From positions 1-16,051 of the forward strand of contig SXHE01000479.1 in assembly GCA_005773755.1 (NCBI GenBank): a DNA stretch of 16,051 bases, in the 5' to 3' direction. The DNA comes from Planctomycetia bacterium (GTDB lineage Bacteria > Planctomycetota > Planctomycetia > Gemmatales > Gemmataceae). Positions 1 to 8,093 of the stretch are shown in pieces. The position numbers and the translations under genes were made by a program. How positions within the stretch are numbered: position 1 is the stretch's first letter; each line of letters starts with the position of its first letter. Below the pieces are notes generated by a model. That model was not told the origin of the DNA. It ran no database searches and saw only the letters and a list, made by a program, of their open reading frames with translations.

Positions 1-3000
1 CCCACACCGAGCGTGCGGCGGATGAACGACAGTTGCAGCTTCAGGTAGTGCGCGCCGCCGATGCCGTGGCGCGCGTTGGGGTAGAACATCAGCTCGAAGT
101 CCTTGTTCGCCTTCTGGAGCGCGTCCACGAACTGCGTGCTGTTCTGCATGTGGACGTTGTCGTCCATCATCCCGTGGACGATCAGCAGCTTGCCGCTCAG
201 GTTCTTCGCTGCGGCCACGACGCTACTCTTCGCGTACCCGTCCGGGTTCTCCTTCGGCGTGAGCATGTACCGCTCGGTGTAGATCGTGTCGTACAGCTTC
301 CAGTCCGTGACCGGGCCAGAGGCGATGCCGGCGCTGAACGCCTTGGAGTGCGTCAGCGCGTACGCGGCCATGAACCCGCCGTAGCTGTGCCCGCTGATGC
401 CGACGCACGTCGCGTCGATGTAGGGCCGCGTCGCCAGCCACGCGACCGCTTCCTCCAAATCCTTTAGCTCTTGAACGCCGAGTTGCTTGTAGCACTTCCA
501 CGCGGACTGTGCGCCCTTGCCGCTGGCGCTTTGCGGGTCGAAGCGGAACACGATGATCCCGTTGGTCGCCAGGGTGTGGTCGAGGACGCGCCCGCCGCCC
601 CACTCGTGCTTCACGGTCGGAGAGTGCGGGCCGGCGTAGGTGAACACCCACACGGGGTACTTCTTCTTCGAGTCGAAGTCCGGCGGCAGCGTGAGAATGC
701 CGTCGAGGATGTTGTCGCCCACCGGCACGTTCACTTTTTCCGTCTTGCCGAACTTGTAGCCGGCGCGCTCGTGTACCGGATTCGTATCGAGGGTGCGTAC
801 GTCGCCCTTCTCCACGTCCACGACACGGGCCTTCGTCGGCGTGTGCAGGTTCGTGTAGCGGTCCACGTACAGCGGGCCGCGCGGCGCGAGCGCGACGCGG
901 TGCGAGTAGTGGTCCGTGGTTAGGATGTGCGGCGGTCCGCCGCCCTTGAGCTTGGCCCGCACCAGCGCGGTCGTCTCTCCCGAGTTCACGATGTGCGCCG
1001 CGGTGAAGTACACCCAGTTCTCCTTTTCGTCCACACGCAGGATGTCGCGCACCTCCCCCCAACTCCCCACGGTGATCGGGACGATCTCCTTGCCGTCGGC
1101 CGCGTAGTGGTAGATGTTCTTCCACCCGGTGCGCTCGCTGAGGAACAGGAACGAGCCGTCCGCGAGGTAGCGCGGCTCGCCGGGGTCGTCCACCCACGCC
1201 TTCGTCGTCTCGCGGAACAGCTTCTTCGGCTTCGCGCTGGGCGTCTCCCACACCACACAGTCGAGCCACGTCTGCGTGCGGTTCTGCACGTAGGCGAACA
1301 CCGTGCTGCTGTCGGCAACCCAGCCGACGCGCGCGATGATCGTGTCTTCCGGCTTGTAGTCGCCCATGTCGAGGAACACCGGCTTGCCGCCGCTGGCGCT
1401 CACAACGCCGATCTTCACCAGCGGGTTGGGGTCGCCCGGCTTCGGGTAGGCGTAGCTTTCGAGCCGGCCCTGCACCGGGGCGAGATCGACGAGGTTGAAG
1501 CTCTTTACGGGCGCGTCGTCGAACCGCAGGAACGCGAGCTGTTTGCCGTCGGGCGACCACCAGTACGCCTTGCCACTGCGGTTGAAGATTTCCTCTTCGT
1601 ACACCCAATCGGCCTTCGCGTTGAACACGGTCGCGCTGCCGTCGGTGGTCAGTTGCTTCTCCTCGCGCTTGGCGACGTCTACTACGAACAGGTTCTTGGC
1701 GCGCACGAACGCCAGCCGGGTACCCTTCGCGTCGAAGCTGACGTGCTCCTTTGTGCCGCCGCTCGTGGTGAGGCGGATCGCGGGGGTGCCGTCGAAGTAC
1801 GCGAGGCCCAGGTCGGAGCCGATGTCGAACAGGAACGCGGTGCGCGCCGGGTTGGTGCGGAACGTCGTCGCCTTCGCCAACTTCTCCGTGACCTTCGGGT
1901 CGAAGTCCTTGAGCGCGCTCAGCGACTTCTTGACCTTCTCGGCGTCCGCGAACGGCTCACTGCGCCCGGTGCGCGCCGCGACCTTGAGCAGCTTACCGTC
2001 CTTCACTTGCAAGAAGTGGTCGGCGTCGAGCCACGCGCCGGGGGTGATCGGCGAACCGGCGAACCCGAACGAGAACCCGCCGCCGCGCGGCAGCAGCACG
2101 GCCTCGGTCACGGGCTTCATGACCACGTCTTCCGGCAGCGGGCGCGCCGCGCCGATGCTCATCGGGTACGGCTTCGGCAGCCGCAACACCGGGAACTCCT
2201 TGCCCGGCGTCAGCCCGTCGGTGAAGAACCCCCACGTCGTCAGCCCGTCCTCGGCGCGCGGTTCGAGCAGCGACACGGCCAGGTGCCCGAACGCGCCGCC
2301 GGTGCGCACGACGAACGTGCCCGCCGGCACGCGCCGCGCCTTGGGTTTCCACTCGCCCCCAACGTCGGTGATGAGCACGCGCTTCGCCGCACCGGTGCCG
2401 TAGTCGCGCGCGTCTACGCTCATGACGGTAAACGACTCCACATCAAGCTCGATGTCCTCGCGCAGTTCCTCGACCGTGAGGCCGTGGCGCTGGAGGTTCT
2501 GCGCGACTGCCGCGAACTTCTCAGGAATCAGGTAGGCGTGTGGCTGAATCACCTTCTCGGTCGGCACCACCTTCGCGACGAAATCCAGCTCGTAGTCCTT
2601 ATGCTTGTCGGTGGCGACGCGCTTGCCGTCCTTCTCGATCTCCTCGAAGCCCTTGATCGTCAGCTTGTTGGGCAGCGCCTCGGTCTTGGTGCGGATGGGC
2701 GTGGGGCGCGGGCCGCTCGCGCCCATCGGCCGCGAGATGTCGCGCTCCTTCGCACTCACCACCTCGAAGCACGCGGTCACGAACGCCTTGGTCGCGTCGA
2801 TGCGGGTCTTGTAGGGCGCGTGGCTGTACGACTCGCTCAGGACGGCGAGCCGTCCGCGGAGCGCGAAGTACTGCACGCCGTAGCGCGGCGACGCCGGGTA
2901 CGTTTCCCACTTCGTGCGGACGGCGTTGAAGTTGCCGTAGGGCGCGATGCCGAACCCCGCGGCCGTCATCTTCTTCGTGACCGCCGGGAACAACACGCCG

Positions 3001-3689
3001 TTGGCGAAATCCGCGTGGCCGGGTTCGTAGCTCGGATACCGCGGGCCGTCGTAGGTGAGCTGGTAACGGTGCTTGCTGCCGTTGGTGGTGTGGCAGTCGA
3101 TGATGAAGCCGGGGTCCCAGGTGTTCACGAGCTTCATCAGCGCGCGAATCTCCGGCGATTCGAGTTTCACGAAGTCGCGGTTGAGGTCGAGGCCCTGCGC
3201 GTTGGCGCGGGTGCCGGCCCCGTCCGCCGGGCCGTTGTCGCGGCGGTTCTTGGGGTCGATCTTGTCGTTGCCGTCGGCGTTCAAGTTCGGCACCAGCAAG
3301 ATCACGAGGTTCTTCAACAGCGGGTGATTCTTGTTGTCCGTCAAGTCGCGCGCGAGCGCGAGCAGCGCCTCCTTGCCATCGACCTCGCCGGCGTGGATAT
3401 TGGCGAACGCGAGTACGACGAGCTTCTTCGAGGCGCGTGCTTCTTCCGGTGTGGCTACCTGCGGGTCCGCGATCACGAGGACCGGCAGCTTCTTGCCCTC
3501 GTGGGAGGTGCCGAAGTAGTCGAACTTCGCGGTCGGGCCGCGTTTCGCGATGGCCTCGCAGAAGGCGACCACGTCGGCGCTTTTGGAAGTCGCCTTGTAG
3601 TCGCTCTTCTCCGCGACCGTTTGCAGCGGTTGCGCGTGCGCGAGCGATGGTAGCGCGAGTGCGAAGAGCGCGAGCAGCGTGCGGACCAC
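1..3689 (-). CDS. Exported M14 carboxypeptidase / S9 dipeptidyl-peptidase IV fusion, C-terminus cut by window edge
   Basis: One uninterrupted frame of 1229 codons runs off the window. A GTG start at 3689 follows GGAGGT at 3700-3695. Residues 1-19 form a signal peptide ending AHA, so the enzyme should be exported. The first module (about 25-505) is a zinc carboxypeptidase: HAGE (H99, E102), DCH (H200) and E286 in LSESYS give the metal ligands and the catalytic Glu; its C-terminal part resembles the extension of bacterial M14 proteins. The second module (about 515-1229) is DPP IV: a beta-propeller with the WVYEEE motif (695-700) that binds the substrate N-terminus, then the hydrolase triad S1102 (GHSYGG), D1176 (DDNVH) and H1208. 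The spacings 74 and 32 match human DPP IV (78 and 32). Family knowledge predicts release of C-terminal residues by one half and N-terminal Xaa-Pro dipeptides by the other. I checked the junction (about 1980-2600) codon by codon and found no stop. Only a few C-terminal residues should be missing. Confidence 0.9.
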   Translation of the reverse strand, partial: MVRTLLALFALALPSLAHAQPLQTVAEKSDYKATSKSADVVAFCEAIAKRGPTAKFDYFGTSHEGKKLPVLVIADPQVATPEEARASKKLVVLAFANIHAGEVDGKEALLALARDLTDNKNHPLLKNLVILLVPNLNADGNDKIDPKNRRDNGPADGAGTRANAQGLDLNRDFVKLESPEIRALMKLVNTWDPGFIIDCHTTNGSKHRYQLTYDGPRYPSYEPGHADFANGVLFPAVTKKMTAAGFGIAPYGNFNAVRTKWETYPASPRYGVQYFALRGRLAVLSESYSHAPYKTRIDATKAFVTACFEVVSAKERDISRPMGASGPRPTPIRTKTEALPNKLTIKGFEEIEKDGKRVATDKHKDYELDFVAKVVPTEKVIQPHAYLIPEKFAAVAQNLQRHGLTVEELREDIELDVESFTVMSVDARDYGTGAAKRVLITDVGGEWKPKARRVPAGTFVVRTGGAFGHLAVSLLEPRAEDGLTTWGFFTDGLTPGKEFPVLRLPKPYPMSIGAARPLPEDVVMKPVTEAVLLPRGGGFSFGFAGSPITPGAWLDADHFLQVKDGKLLKVAARTGRSEPFADAEKVKKSLSALKDFDPKVTEKLAKATTFRTNPARTAFLFDIGSDLGLAYFDGTPAIRLTTSGGTKEHVSFDAKGTRLAFVRAKNLFVVDVAKREEKQLTTDGSATVFNAKADWVYEEEIFNRSGKAYWWSPDGKQLAFLRFDDAPVKSFNLVDLAPVQGRLESYAYPKPGDPNPLVKIGVVSASGGKPVFLDMGDYKPEDTIIARVGWVADSSTVFAYVQNRTQTWLDCVVWETPSAKPKKLFRETTKAWVDDPGEPRYLADGSFLFLSERTGWKNIYHYAADGKEIVPITVGSWGEVRDILRVDEKENWVYFTAAHIVNSGETTALVRAKLKGGGPPHILTTDHYSHRVALAPRGPLYVDRYTNLHTPTKARVVDVEKGDVRTLDTNPVHERAGYKFGKTEKVNVPVGDNILDGILTLPPDFDSKKKYPVWVFTYAGPHSPTVKHEWGGGRVLDHTLATNGIIVFRFDPQSASGKGAQSAWKCYKQLGVQELKDLEEAVAWLATRPYIDATCVGISGHSYGGFMAAYALTHSKAFSAGIASGPVTDWKLYDTIYTERYMLTPKENPDGYAKSSVVAAAKNLSGKLLIVHGMMDDNVHMQNSTQFVDALQKANKDFELMFYPNARHGIGGAHYLKLQLSFIRRTLGV

Positions 3690-3774
3690 AGCGGACCTCC
3701 GGGAAGCGCGGGGATGACGAAAGTGTAGCGGGTCCGGGGGCGCGCCGCGAGCGCGCGAATCGTGCCCAAGAAAC

Positions 3775-3804
3775 TTGCCCGCACCGGAGGAGTAGAGGTA
3801 AACT
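3775..3804 (+). promoter_or_regulatory. Possible sigma70-type promoter before the 3837 gene
   Basis: TTGCCC at 3775-3780 and TAAACT at 3799-3804 are 18 bases apart, each matching the consensus at four of six positions. The site lies in the 147-bp gap between the divergent peptidase and the 3837 gene. It is weak and unproven. Confidence 0.25.
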
Positions 3805-3836
3805 GCAAATCCAACCACACCCCAAGGAGAACAGCC

Positions 3837-4673
3837 GTGGCAAACGAGCAATACCGGAAGATCTACGCGGCGATCAAGAAGGGCGCGAACGGCCAGGAGT
3901 TCGACGACGTGGTGGGGGCCACCGTGGACGGTCTGTGTCAGGCGCTGGGCGACGTTCACGACGCCGTGCCGGGTGTCGGACAGGCCATCACCATCATCTA
4001 CTCCGCGTACAAGCTGGTGAAGTCGAAGGAGGACGTGGCGGAGTCGCCGAACCCGTTCTTCGTGGCCAACGGCCAGTGCGACGAGGCGGACCCCGCGTCG
4101 CCGGTCACGCTCAAGTACGTGCGGTCGCGGCTCGGGAAAGGAATCGCTGGTGGGGTCATCGGCCTCGGCGGGCAGGTGCTCGCCAAGTCCGTGCTGTTCG
4201 ACGTCGATGTTGTCGGCGGCCTCCAACACGCCAACGCCACCGGCTCGACGCTGGCGCACATCATGAAGCTCAAGGCCATCGCCAAGAGTTACCGGCAGAG
4301 CCAGACGATCTCGCAGTGGATCGACGTGATCTTGAAGATGAAGATCATGAAGGCGACGATCCGCGGGTCGCAGATCGTGGGCGCGCTGGTGCCGGGTGCG
4401 GACCTGCCGATCGGGATCGCCGTCGCGGTCGCCAAGATCGGGATCCGCCTGACCGTCACGAAGATCTGCTACTGGACCGCCGCGGAACTGCACTGGCGGG
4501 CGTTCGCCGAGCGGCGGATCAACAGGAACGCGGTCGGCCCGGCCGGGCGCATCATCACGGAGCTGTTCACCCGGCGCGGGGCCACGCGCATCTTCGGCAA
4601 GTACGACGTGGACGCGATCATCAACGAGCCGTGCGGCTGGATGGCCGTCGCCGACAAGATCTGCCTGATCTGA
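3837..4673 (+). CDS. Unrecognised hydrophobic protein, 278 aa
   Basis: I do not recognise the family. The start is GTG at 3837, set by AAGGAG at 3824-3829 seven bases upstream; the frame is open further up to 3762 without a better site. There is no signal peptide. The protein alternates charged helical parts with Gly/Ala/Val/Ile-rich stretches: about 44-61, 100-119 and 179-207, the last running through a GALVPGADLPIGIAVAVAK stretch. These could be membrane-inserting or buried helices; none is a clear long transmembrane segment. Five Cys residues are scattered (34, 81, 211, 266, 276). A strong terminator follows within 25 bases, so it is probably transcribed alone, although a lipase lies next on the same strand. 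A membrane-active protein or a partner of the lipase are both guesses. Confidence 0.8.
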   Translation: MANEQYRKIYAAIKKGANGQEFDDVVGATVDGLCQALGDVHDAVPGVGQAITIIYSAYKLVKSKEDVAESPNPFFVANGQCDEADPASPVTLKYVRSRLGKGIAGGVIGLGGQVLAKSVLFDVDVVGGLQHANATGSTLAHIMKLKAIAKSYRQSQTISQWIDVILKMKIMKATIRGSQIVGALVPGADLPIGIAVAVAKIGIRLTVTKICYWTAAELHWRAFAERRINRNAVGPAGRIITELFTRRGATRIFGKYDVDAIINEPCGWMAVADKICLI

Positions 4674-4696
4674 CCGAAACTCAATTCCGAACCCCG

Positions 4697-4737
4697 AAAG
4701 GCGCGACCGATGAGGTCGCGCCTTTTTTCTTTTTTCT
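4697..4737 (+). terminator. Rho-independent terminator after the 3837 gene
   Basis: A perfect 12-bp stem (4697-4708 with 4714-4725) has the five-base loop GATGA and is followed by a T-rich tract (TTTCTTTTTT) to about 4735. It begins 24 bases after the stop codon of the hydrophobic-protein gene. It should largely separate transcription of that gene from the lipase downstream. Confidence 0.92.
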
Positions 4738-4809
4738 GGTGCAAGGAGCCGCGGCGGGTCGGCGTAGTCGTTGCGAGTTTTACACCGACCCACTCACCGA
4801 GGTGTCACG

Positions 4810-5559
4810 ATGCCCGCCCACGGATACGAAGCTACGCCCCTGAAGGTCTACGCGCAGATGGCCGACAACGTGTACAAGGTGCCGGACCGAGGGGCCCTCA
4901 TGACCAACCTGTCGGGCGAGTGGCGCGTCGTCGGTCACGGCGTCGGTGAGGCCAACCTGGGGACGATGCACGACGCGGACTCCGGCTTCAAGGGGTGCAT
5001 CTACATGTCCGACAACGAAGTCGTCGTCTGCTACAAGGGGACCGGCGGGGGCGAATTGGCCAACGACCTCCGGGCCGACGTGAAGCTCGCGGTGGGGCTG
5101 ATCCCGCGCGAGGCGAGCGCGGCCAACAGCCTGTTCAAGAACTCGCTCCAGTTCGTCGGCAAGCGCACCATCACCATCGTCGGCCACTCGCTCGGCGGCG
5201 GGCTGACCCAGGTCGTCGCGAGTTGGTACAGCGAGCGGTTCATCACCTTCAACGCGCCGCCCATGCTCGGCTGTCTGAAGAAGTCGGCCTACAACATCTT
5301 CAAGCCGCAGCAGATGCTCCGCCGCAGGGGCACGATGGAGAACAGCGGCCGCGGGGGGCGCAACTTTCGCGTGCAGGGCGACCCGGTCAGCTCGTCGCAC
5401 ACGTCGGTGTACGGGCACTACGGACCGGTTCACACGTTCACAACCGGGTGCAGCTTCATTTCCGCGCACTCGATGAGCAAGTTCGTCGCATATCTGAACG
5501 GCAGCAACTTAGGAAACCTGAGCCCGTGGCACTACTGCAACCCGGACGGGCGCAGCTAG
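4810..5559 (+). CDS. Class 3-like lipase / alpha-beta hydrolase, 249 aa
   Basis: This is a predicted serine esterase or (phospho)lipase. The nucleophile elbow is GHSLGGG with S127. An upstream VVVCYKGTGG segment (71-80) followed by NDLRAD matches the oxyanion/RGT region of class 3 lipases. D191 in GDPV and H220 in SAHS are well placed to complete the triad. No signal peptide or transmembrane segment is visible, so it acts in the cytoplasm or leaves by a non-Sec route. The ATG at 4810 is preferred because GAGGT at 4799-4803 precedes it; the in-frame TTG at 4771 has no such site. The terminator at 4697-4737 implies its own promoter, which I cannot identify. Fungal-type class 3 lipases and bacterial DUF2974-like proteins share these motifs, so the substrate is open. 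Confidence 0.85.
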   Translation: MPAHGYEATPLKVYAQMADNVYKVPDRGALMTNLSGEWRVVGHGVGEANLGTMHDADSGFKGCIYMSDNEVVVCYKGTGGGELANDLRADVKLAVGLIPREASAANSLFKNSLQFVGKRTITIVGHSLGGGLTQVVASWYSERFITFNAPPMLGCLKKSAYNIFKPQQMLRRRGTMENSGRGGRNFRVQGDPVSSSHTSVYGHYGPVHTFTTGCSFISAHSMSKFVAYLNGSNLGNLSPWHYCNPDGRS

Positions 5560-5667
5560 CGCGGGCGTGATCGCAGCGCGGCCCAGTTGTGCGCGACAAT
5601 CCGTATCTGTCGAGCGAACCGCGACCGTTCGGGAGCCGTGCGTCTGGATGGGTCAGAGTTTAGGCGA

Positions 5668-5760
5668 GCGGCGCGGCGTCAGCCCGCCGGTGGCTACACA
5701 ACTCAGGAACGCAATGCCTGACTCAGTTGAGTAGCCACCGGCGGGCTGACGCCGCGCCGC
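5668..5760. repeat. 30-bp perfect inverted repeat between convergent genes
   Basis: Arms 5668-5697 and 5731-5760 are exact reverse complements (30 of 30) around a 33-base centre. The centre pairs partly further (ACTCA near 5701 with TCAGT near 5723, and TCAGG with CCTGA). It sits in the 207-base gap between the lipase stop and the stop of the converging phosphoesterase. There is no T tract, no target-site duplication and no ORF inside. It could act as a bidirectional transcript end or 3'-stabilising hairpin, or be one copy of a dispersed REP/MITE-like repeat. The rest of the gap (5560-5667) shows nothing recognisable. Confidence 0.9.
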
Positions 5761-5766
5761 AGACGC

Positions 5767-6696
5767 TCACTTCAGTTCCTTCCCCTGCCACTTGCGCGCG
5801 GTCCAGCCGTAATCGACGAACTCGTAGCCGAAGGTGCCGTCGGCGTACAGGTCGAGCGCGCCGTAGCACGGCGGGAACCCGTACTCGCTGCCGTTCCACC
5901 ACGCGCCGCTCGCGGCCCCGCCGCACACGTACCACACCCCGCGGTACTCGCACCGGTCGCAGGTGTGCATGTGCCCGCTCAGGCACAGCTTCACGTGCGG
6001 CGCTTTGCGGAACACTTCGCTGATCGCCCAGCAGTCCGCGTGGTGCCACACACCGGGCACGACGTTGTCGTTATCCTTCCGGCACTTGTCGCCGTACACC
6101 TGCGACGTGACGCTCAGAATCGGAACGTGGCTCATTACCACCGTCGGCAGTTTCGTCTTCGCGAGATCGGCCTTCAGCCAGTCGAAGTGTTCGGCGGAGA
6201 GGGTCGCGTACTTCGGCCAGTTGCACATGCTGTTGAGCGCGACGAAGTGCCAGCCGCCCTTGTCGAAGCTGTAGTAGGCGGCGGGCATCCCCAGTGCTTC
6301 GGTCATGAGCGCGAAGCCCTTCTTCGCGAGCGGGATCGCGTCGGTCGGTTCTTTGCCGTCCCACACGTCGTGGTTGCCCAGGCACGAATGAATCGGCGCG
6401 GGCGCGGCTTTGACCGCCTCCTTCCACACGCCGATCAGTTCCGCGGCCTTCGTTCCCGTGGTGTTGCCGTCCACGGCCATCACCGCGTCGCCGGTGTTGA
6501 GGATCAGGTCCGGCTTGCCCTTTTCCATGTGGGCGAACAAGGCGGCCACGCCCTTCGGGGCGTCGCGCTCCTTCAGGATGTGAACGTCCGTGATGTGCGC
6601 CGCGCGCAGGGCCGGTTTGCGGCCCGCGCCGCGCGCGGTTGACAGATAACCCGGCAGCGCGGCCGCGCCGACGAACAACTCGCGACGAGTGGGCAT
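5767..6696 (-). CDS. Tat-exported calcineurin-like metallophosphoesterase, 309 aa
   Basis: This is a predicted binuclear-metal phosphoesterase acting outside the cytoplasm. All signature blocks of the calcineurin-like family are present in order: DVH (D37, H39), GD (D70), GNHD (107-110), H190 in SHVP and GHMH (241-244). The N-terminus (TRRELFVGAAALPG) is a twin-arginine signal. The ATG at 6696 has AAAGGAA upstream, overlapping the stop codon of the preceding isomerase-like gene; only 12 bases separate the two, so they are probably co-transcribed and coupled. The C-terminal part is rich in Trp, Tyr and Cys. The substrate cannot be read from sequence; related exported planctomycete proteins are annotated only as metallophosphoesterases. 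It is the last gene of the minus-strand cluster and ends next to the 30-bp inverted repeat. Confidence 0.92.
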   Translation of the reverse strand: MPTRRELFVGAAALPGYLSTARGAGRKPALRAAHITDVHILKERDAPKGVAALFAHMEKGKPDLILNTGDAVMAVDGNTTGTKAAELIGVWKEAVKAAPAPIHSCLGNHDVWDGKEPTDAIPLAKKGFALMTEALGMPAAYYSFDKGGWHFVALNSMCNWPKYATLSAEHFDWLKADLAKTKLPTVVMSHVPILSVTSQVYGDKCRKDNDNVVPGVWHHADCWAISEVFRKAPHVKLCLSGHMHTCDRCEYRGVWYVCGGAASGAWWNGSEYGFPPCYGALDLYADGTFGYEFVDYGWTARKWQGKELK

Positions 6697-6708
6697 GGGA
6701 GGGTTCCT

Positions 6709-8064
6709 TTATCCGACCGCGGCCTTCAGCTTCGTCAGCCCGGTCTTGGCGACCGTGTGCGGGTCTTGCTTCCAGTACTCGCGGTTGAACAGCTCCAGCG
6801 ACAGGTAGCCGGTGTAGTTCATCGCGCGCAGCGTGGCGAACACGTCCTTCAGCGGGGCGACGCCGTCGCCGGGGTACACCCGATCAGCGTCGTTGATCTT
6901 GTCGCGCTCGATCTTCGGGTAGTCGTTGACGTGGAAGATGCCGATGGCCGCGGCCGAGAGCAGCGGCAGGCCGGCGAAGTCGGAGCCGCCCTTGTACAGG
7001 TGGTACACGTCCGGCAGGACGCAGCCGCGCGTGCTGCCGCTCTCGGCCGCGACCAGCAGCGCCTCGCCCAGCCGCCGCAACGTCTTCGAGAAACCCCATA
7101 CCTCGACGATGGGCGTCACGCCCATCTTCTCGCCGATGTCGATGAGCGCCCGGTAGCGGTCGCCGGCCGCGACCAGATCGACAATGGGTTGCGTGAACTT
7201 GGGGTCGTCGCGTTTGCTGGTGCCGCCGGTCGCACCGACGGGCGGGGCCGCGAGCCGCGTGCCGCCGATCTTCGCGACCTTCTCCATGTCGCGCTTGGCC
7301 TGCTCAAGCCCCTTCTTGCGCCGCGGTTCGTCCTCGACGATCCACTCCGCGAAGCCGATCGCGTCGGGCACCGCGAGGCCCGCGTCCTTGAACCGCTTGG
7401 CGAGGTCTTCGAGCTTCCCGCCGCCGGTTGTGTAGGCGTCCAGTTCGCCGATCCACGGCTCGATGGCGTCATACCCGGCCTTCGACGCGATGTCGATGAG
7501 GTCGGTGATCGCCCGCGACTTGCCGCCGCCTTTGCCGTCCGGCTCGCGCACGGTGCTGGTGTTCAGGCAGTACCCGAACGGCTTCTTTTTCAGCTCCTCG
7601 CGCTTCAGAAGGTGCATGATTCGTCCGTCCCCGGGTTTGGTCTCGAACGTCGTCGGCCGCATCTGACCTCGCCCCGGCAGGCACAGCGCCAGGGTGTCGC
7701 CTTCGAGCCGGTAAATCGCGGGTGTCGTCTCGCCCTTCAGTGCGACGGGCGTCGCGACGGTGATGTCGAGGTGCTTGGGTTGCTTGGTCGGGTCGATGCG
7801 CCAGGCGTTCCGGCTCCGGTCGAAGCCGCGCGCCGTGAACGCGAGTTCGCGCTCCGTGACGATAACTTTGAGTTGCTCTTTCGCCAGGTCCGCCGCCGCC
7901 ACTTCTTCGCCGTCGACCGCTTGAGAGACGATGGTCCACGTTCCGAGCAAGCGTTCTGCGTCGCCGTGGTCTGCTTTGGGTTCGCCCGCAGTCACGTTCA
8001 GACCCAGGGCCAGCCCCCCGGCGGCCCCGGCCAGCACCGCCCGCCGCGAAATGTCGTTGCTCAT
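6709..8064 (-). CDS. Tat-exported TIGR03067 domain / xylose-isomerase-like TIM barrel fusion, 451 aa
   Basis: The start is ATG at 8064 with GAGGGA upstream; the open frame above it belongs to the neighbouring gene region. Residues 7-26 are a Tat signal (SRRAVLAGAAGG). Residues about 37-155 match the planctomycete TIGR03067 pattern: LLGTWTIVS near the start, IYRLEGDTLALCLP, then RPTTFETKPGDG. Residues about 163-445 are a sugar phosphate isomerase/epimerase-like barrel (AP_endonuc_2 type), with likely metal ligands E321 (VEVWGF), D352/H355 (LPDVYH), H378 (FHVND) and E424 (SLELFN). The barrel family isomerises or epimerises sugars, using a divalent metal; the substrate here is unknown. The gene starts 29 bases after the polyketide synthase stop and ends 12 bases before the phosphoesterase, so it lies in the same run. 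Domain calls are firm; the joint function of the two domains is not. Confidence 0.9.
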   Translation of the reverse strand: MSNDISRRAVLAGAAGGLALGLNVTAGEPKADHGDAERLLGTWTIVSQAVDGEEVAAADLAKEQLKVIVTERELAFTARGFDRSRNAWRIDPTKQPKHLDITVATPVALKGETTPAIYRLEGDTLALCLPGRGQMRPTTFETKPGDGRIMHLLKREELKKKPFGYCLNTSTVREPDGKGGGKSRAITDLIDIASKAGYDAIEPWIGELDAYTTGGGKLEDLAKRFKDAGLAVPDAIGFAEWIVEDEPRRKKGLEQAKRDMEKVAKIGGTRLAAPPVGATGGTSKRDDPKFTQPIVDLVAAGDRYRALIDIGEKMGVTPIVEVWGFSKTLRRLGEALLVAAESGSTRGCVLPDVYHLYKGGSDFAGLPLLSAAAIGIFHVNDYPKIERDKINDADRVYPGDGVAPLKDVFATLRAMNYTGYLSLELFNREYWKQDPHTVAKTGLTKLKAAVG

Positions 8065-8093
8065 GTGGTTCCCTCGTGTGCGATGAGAACCTT

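Noticed and set aside
927..3653. A 908-codon open frame on the plus strand
   Set aside because: It is codon-aligned antisense to the peptidase fusion. Its Arg/Val/His-rich translation shows no domain; GC-rich third positions of the sense gene remove antisense stops.
4771..4809. TTG start adding 13 codons to the lipase
   Set aside because: There is no ribosome-binding site; ATG at 4810 has GAGGT at proper spacing.
5668..5760. Insertion sequence or MITE with target duplication
   Set aside because: No transposase is present and the flanks show no direct repeat, so I call it only an inverted repeat.
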